This document shows, piece after piece, positions 40,699 through 43,132 of a DNA stretch of 43,132 nucleotides. Below the pieces are notes generated by a model. That model saw only the letters and a list, made by a program, of their open reading frames with translations, did not search any database and had not been told where the DNA came from. Source of the DNA: CAYQTL01 sp964420405 (GTDB lineage Bacteria; Acidobacteriota; Thermoanaerobaculia; Thermoanaerobaculales; Sulfomarinibacteraceae); NCBI GenBank assembly GCA_964420405.1, contig CAYQTL010000033.1:1-43132 (forward strand), in the 5' to 3' direction. The position numbers and the translations under genes were made by a program. Positions within the stretch are counted from its first letter, which is position 1, and each line of letters begins with the position of its first letter.

Positions 40699-40775
40699 CG
40701 TCCTTTCCCGACAGCCGTGGCGGACGGCGGCGGTGTTTGCTGCAGCGGCACGGACGCGGACGAGGGATCATCTCG

Positions 40776-40817
40776 TCGGGATCGGGATCGGGATCGGGAT
40801 CGGGATCGGGATCGAGA
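40776..40817. repeat. Hexanucleotide microsatellite (TCGGGA)6 plus one variant unit
   Basis: Six perfect TCGGGA units (40776-40811) are followed by TCGAGA. The array would encode simple dipeptides on either strand and does not belong to a supported gene. Confidence 0.9.
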
Positions 40818-40963
40818 TCGGATCCGTCGGGCCAGGTACGGCAGCACCGCAGCCCGCCGTCTGCGGGACACCACGAAGCCTCTCTCCAGGGGCCACCCTC
40901 ACCAGCCACGTGCTCACGTTCTGCCGGAAGTCGCGGGGGCGGTCGCCCCGCACGAACGGCGCG

Positions 40964-41626
40964 TCAGGCCGCGTCGTGGATTCTCGCGGAGCGTTTCTTG
41001 GCGAAGCCCAGGATGGCGCCTAGGACCACCGCCAGCAGGGCTGCCGAGACGACGCGGAGCTCCGCCGGCAGGGTGAAGGTCAGGGTGTGGGCGGGAATCC
41101 AGAACCACAGGCACGCGAAGCCGACCACGTGGAGCATCGAGCGCCAGTCGATGGCGGTCCAGACCTCGAGCAGCGGCCACGCCGAGAAGAGCTCGCCCCG
41201 CTCGATGAGGGTGTCGGTGACGCGGTGGAAGACCATCATGGGGAAGGCGAAGATCAGGTTCATGAACAGCGACTTCCAGAAGGCGGCGGCGAGGCCGGAG
41301 CCGGCCCCCGGCACCAGCCCGACGGCCAGCAGCCCGTCGACGCCGAACGAGAACAGCGGGAAGACCGCCGTGAACACGATCCCGAGGAACCCCCACACCA
41401 GCACCCGCTGGTGGATCCGGATGCCGCCGAGCCGCCAGGCGCCGGTCACGATGCGGGCGCCCAGCAGCTCGCCCATGGTTCCCAGCAGGGCGATCTTGAC
41501 GAAGCCCATCGCGTAGGGACGGGCCGCGGTCCACGCCTTGAATACCTCGCGGGTGTCCTCCATCGAGAGCACCGCCACCACCGACGCCAGGATCCCGACC
41601 CAGGCCACCGTGATCAGCCGCTGCAT
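40964..41626 (-). CDS. Integral membrane protein, about six transmembrane helices
   Basis: A 220-residue hydrophobic protein. The ATG at 41626 has GGAGGG at good spacing. Predicted helices lie at about 5-21, 38-60, 74-102, 116-135, 162-185 and 190-213. Conserved-looking polar positions include KSLFMNLIFAFPMMVFHR and WIPAHTLTF. The pattern recalls Mpv17/PMP22-like membrane proteins, but I cannot assign it firmly. Its ribosome site overlaps the broken 3' side of an AraC-type gene fragment, so its original upstream context was probably lost. Confidence 0.8.
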   Translation of the reverse strand: MQRLITVAWVGILASVVAVLSMEDTREVFKAWTAARPYAMGFVKIALLGTMGELLGARIVTGAWRLGGIRIHQRVLVWGFLGIVFTAVFPLFSFGVDGLLAVGLVPGAGSGLAAAFWKSLFMNLIFAFPMMVFHRVTDTLIERGELFSAWPLLEVWTAIDWRSMLHVVGFACLWFWIPAHTLTFTLPAELRVVSAALLAVVLGAILGFAKKRSARIHDAA

Positions 41627-41654
41627 GCCGCCCTCCGGCCGAGCATCGTAGACC

Positions 41655-42041
41655 GTCCCGGGCGGCGGACTCGAGGCCCGCCGCGGGGTCGACGCGGTCC
41701 GCGAGCGCGGGAAAGGGCCGGTCGAGGCTGTCGAGAGGCGTCATCCGGTCCCGCAGGATGGTCGCCGGGCTGGCGACGAAGGCCGCCACCCCACCCGGAC
41801 CGAAGTGCACCCCGAGACAGGCCACGGCGCGGCCCGACCGGATGCGGGTCGGACGCTGGATCTCGCCCACCAGCATCTCCCGCGGCTGCCGGCTCCAACC
41901 GTCCCCTGTGTGCTGGAGCGGCGGCTCGCCGAGTTGGACCAGCAGCTCGAAGGTCCCGTCGGGCGCCACCGGCAGGGTCGGCTCGGCCAGCCCGTCGGGC
42001 GCGTCGAGCCACCAGTAGTACCGCACCCAGGGAGCGAGCCG
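41655..42041 (-). pseudogene. N-terminal fragment of an AraC-family regulator
   Basis: This strand encodes RLAPWVRYYWWLDAPDG, then LPVAPDGTFELLVQLG, REMLVGEIQRPTRI, LGVHFGPGGVAAF and ILRDRMTPLDSL. This is the N-terminal ligand-domain pattern (DUF6597-like) of a group of AraC regulators. The DNA-binding C-terminus is absent; the frame runs instead into the start of the membrane protein gene. No start codon is found upstream in frame. Confidence 0.6.
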
Positions 42042-42336
42042 CGGGTGGGGTGATGCTCGGCCTGCATCGTGACGTGCCGGAGAGCGGCCGCGCGTCCTTC
42101 GAGTACCTCCGCGTGGTCGAGCAGGAGGGTGCGATCAGCTATGTCGCCCAGCCCGGGGGCCACCCGGCCACCATCTTCCCGCTGGTCTCGACACCCACGG
42201 CCGGGCGGTGTTCGAGAACCCGGACCACGACGTTCCGCAACGCCTGGAGTACACCCTCGAGAACGGCGCCCTGTGTGCCCGCATCTCGATGATCGACGAC
42301 GGCGGCCCCGAGTCACGCTGGTGCTGGCAGAAGACG
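42030..42336 (+). pseudogene. Fragment of a DUF6265-like protein, frameshifted
   Basis: GGVMLGLHRDVPESGR, FEYLRVVEQEGAISYVAQPGG lies in one frame and GRAVFENPDHDVPQRLEY, ESRWCWQK in the next, with a one-base shift between about 42185 and 42205. Together they match the C-terminal two thirds of DUF6265 proteins. The N-terminal third is missing because the piece abuts the AraC fragment head to head. Confidence 0.55.
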
Positions 42337-42542
42337 GCCGGTCTGGACTCCCTCCGCTCACCGGCGACTCTCGAGAGCGAGTGTGGAGCGGGCGTCGGGA
42401 AGGACCGCGGTGGGCAACCGCCTTCACAACGAGATGTGGGCGCGGCCAGGGCTCGTGGTCCGCGGTCGTATCGGGGATCGGCACGCGCTGCCCGACGACC
42501 TGGACAGTTCCCACGGCTCCTTCTTGATCGGTCCCCGAGTGA

Positions 42543-42594
42543 GGGCGCGTCACGACGGCATGGCGCGGGGCTCGAAGGTTGCCAACCCGTCGGA
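42543..42594. repeat. Dispersed repeat of about 50 bp, copy 2
   Basis: Same orientation and about 85% identity to 40647-40698. It lies at the 3' edge of a coiled-coil-coding fragment. Confidence 0.45.
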
Positions 42595-42597
42595 ACA

Positions 42598-42838
42598 GGC
42601 ACCGGAACCGGCGAGCCCGCTCCTGGAGCTGCTCGACTCGGCGGCGCAGCTCCCGGATCTCGCGCTGGCGGGCGGCGTGCGCCTCGAGGGCTTCGAGCAG
42701 GGTCGCCGTGCCCAGCACTACGTCGGCCCGGACCTCGCCCCGGCGGGGCTCGATCCACGCAGCGGCGAGCTCGCGGTCGAGCTGCGGATCGACCGCGCCG
42801 ATCGCGAACCGGGCCATCAGCATCCCCATCGACAGCAT
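42598..42838 (-). pseudogene. Possible fragment of an unrecognised coiled-coil protein
   Basis: An ATG at 42838 opens MLSMGMLMARFAIGAVDPQ, then a helical, charged stretch (REIRELRRRVEQLQER). GAGGAG lies 12 bases upstream. The sequence is protein-like up to the repeat copy and then loses character, although the frame stays open. I do not recognise the family; it may be chance. Confidence 0.3.
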
Positions 42839-42864
42839 CCGCGCGTTCAGCTCCTCGCCGCCGC

Positions 42865-43059
42865 CGCTGGTCGGAGCTGATCAAGCGGGTGTACGAGGTC
42901 GACCCTCTCGTCTGTCCCCGCTGCGGCGGCGAGATGCGGGTGGTCGCGTTCATCCTCGACCACCAGGTCGTCGACCAGATCCTCCGTCACCTCGAGCAGT
43001 CCGGCGAGCTCAGGCAGCGGGCGCCACCGAGGGCATCCTCGCTCCAGGCTGCCTCCTGA
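42865..43059 (+). pseudogene. C-terminal remnant of an IS91-family transposase
   Basis: RWSELIKRVYEVDPLVCPRCGG, then EMRVVAFILDHQVVDQILRHLE matches the conserved C-terminus of IS91/IS801-type transposases, including the CPRCGG half zinc ribbon. The upstream catalytic part is absent; sequence before Arg-Trp is unrelated. The frame ends at a TGA at 43057. Confidence 0.75.
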
Positions 43060-43132
43060 AAGGTGGGTGGGTTCGTCGGCAGAGCACTGCGGCTCCTGGG
43101 GGAGTACGCTCCGGCGCCTCGCCGGCGGTCCC

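Larger units (their letters stand above)
40608..40963. other. Non-coding junction region upstream of vapC
   Basis: About 356 bases between the vapB relic and the membrane protein gene. It holds one copy of a repeat of about 50 bp and a hexanucleotide microsatellite, but no supported gene. Open frames across the microsatellite encode only simple dipeptide repeats. Confidence 0.5.

Noticed and set aside
40578..40874. A 98-codon frame ending at the vapC start, considered as VapB
   Set aside because: Only the last nine codons resemble VapB. The rest contains microsatellite-encoded Arg-Ser repeats and no DNA-binding fold.
42383..42880. A 165-codon plus-strand frame near the right end
   Set aside because: It overlaps the repeat copy and the more protein-like minus frame; no domain or ribosome site.

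Overview
This is a GC-rich (roughly 70% or more) bacterial chromosome segment. The mix of genes suggests an Acidobacteriota-type organism, possibly Thermoanaerobaculia-like: a transmembrane Ser/Thr kinase with TPR repeats, a PDZ/TPR/CHAT lipoprotein beside an ECF sigma/zinc-finger anti-sigma pair, and many large secreted beta-propeller and Ig-like proteins. The lineage is inferred from family content only; there is no rRNA or tRNA marker in the window.

Layout. 1-6.0 kb: the 3' part of a small secreted protein (-), a PDZ-TPR-CHAT lipoprotein (+), then a minus-strand group of a DUF1566 secreted protein, an ECF sigma factor and its overlapping anti-sigma factor. 6.1-11.8 kb: a Tat-exported SDR-fold protein and a 1346-residue FG-GAP/metzincin protein with a near-leaderless promoter. 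12.1-18.2 kb: a signalling operon joined by 4-base overlaps (membrane Ser/Thr kinase, FHA-linked nucleotidyl cyclase, CoA-transferase/GNAT fusion), then an Asp/Glu racemase-family gene. 18.5-25.5 kb: propeller proteins, a membrane-anchored AraC-type regulator and two small or medium secreted proteins. 25.6-30.1 kb: sfsA and an LVIVD propeller protein. 30.2-33.5 kb: a winged-helix/TPR regulator divergent from an FG-GAP propeller, with 11-bp direct repeats between them. 33.6-40.1 kb: three more secreted proteins, one frameshifted. 40.2-43.1 kb: an orphan vapC, a membrane protein and a cluster of gene fragments next to an IS91-type transposase remnant.

Main pattern. Nine secreted proteins of quite different architecture end in the same short tail, consensus F-x-[DN]-G-[FY]-E-[SN]-G-x-[TV]-x-x-W, within about 2-11 residues of the C-terminus. 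The tail has no hydrophobic helix or basic cluster, unlike PEP-CTERM, LPXTG or GlyGly-CTERM signals. It may be an undescribed C-terminal sorting or attachment signal, or a vestigial domain start. No sortase-like enzyme is visible here. A second recurring unit, a module of about 225 residues starting near V-P-A-V-A-H and ending near V-V-D-N-x-[TS]-G-D-P, occurs twice in each of two proteins and as an unannotated relic.

Signalling. The exported PDZ-CHAT protease-like lipoprotein beside an anti-sigma factor with an extracytoplasmic domain resembles DegS/RseA/RpoE in logic. The kinase, FHA-cyclase and acyltransferase genes could form one phosphorylation-to-cyclic-nucleotide circuit. Both are inferences from domain content and gene order. 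Several coding frames break at G/C runs, so some broken genes may be assembly errors.
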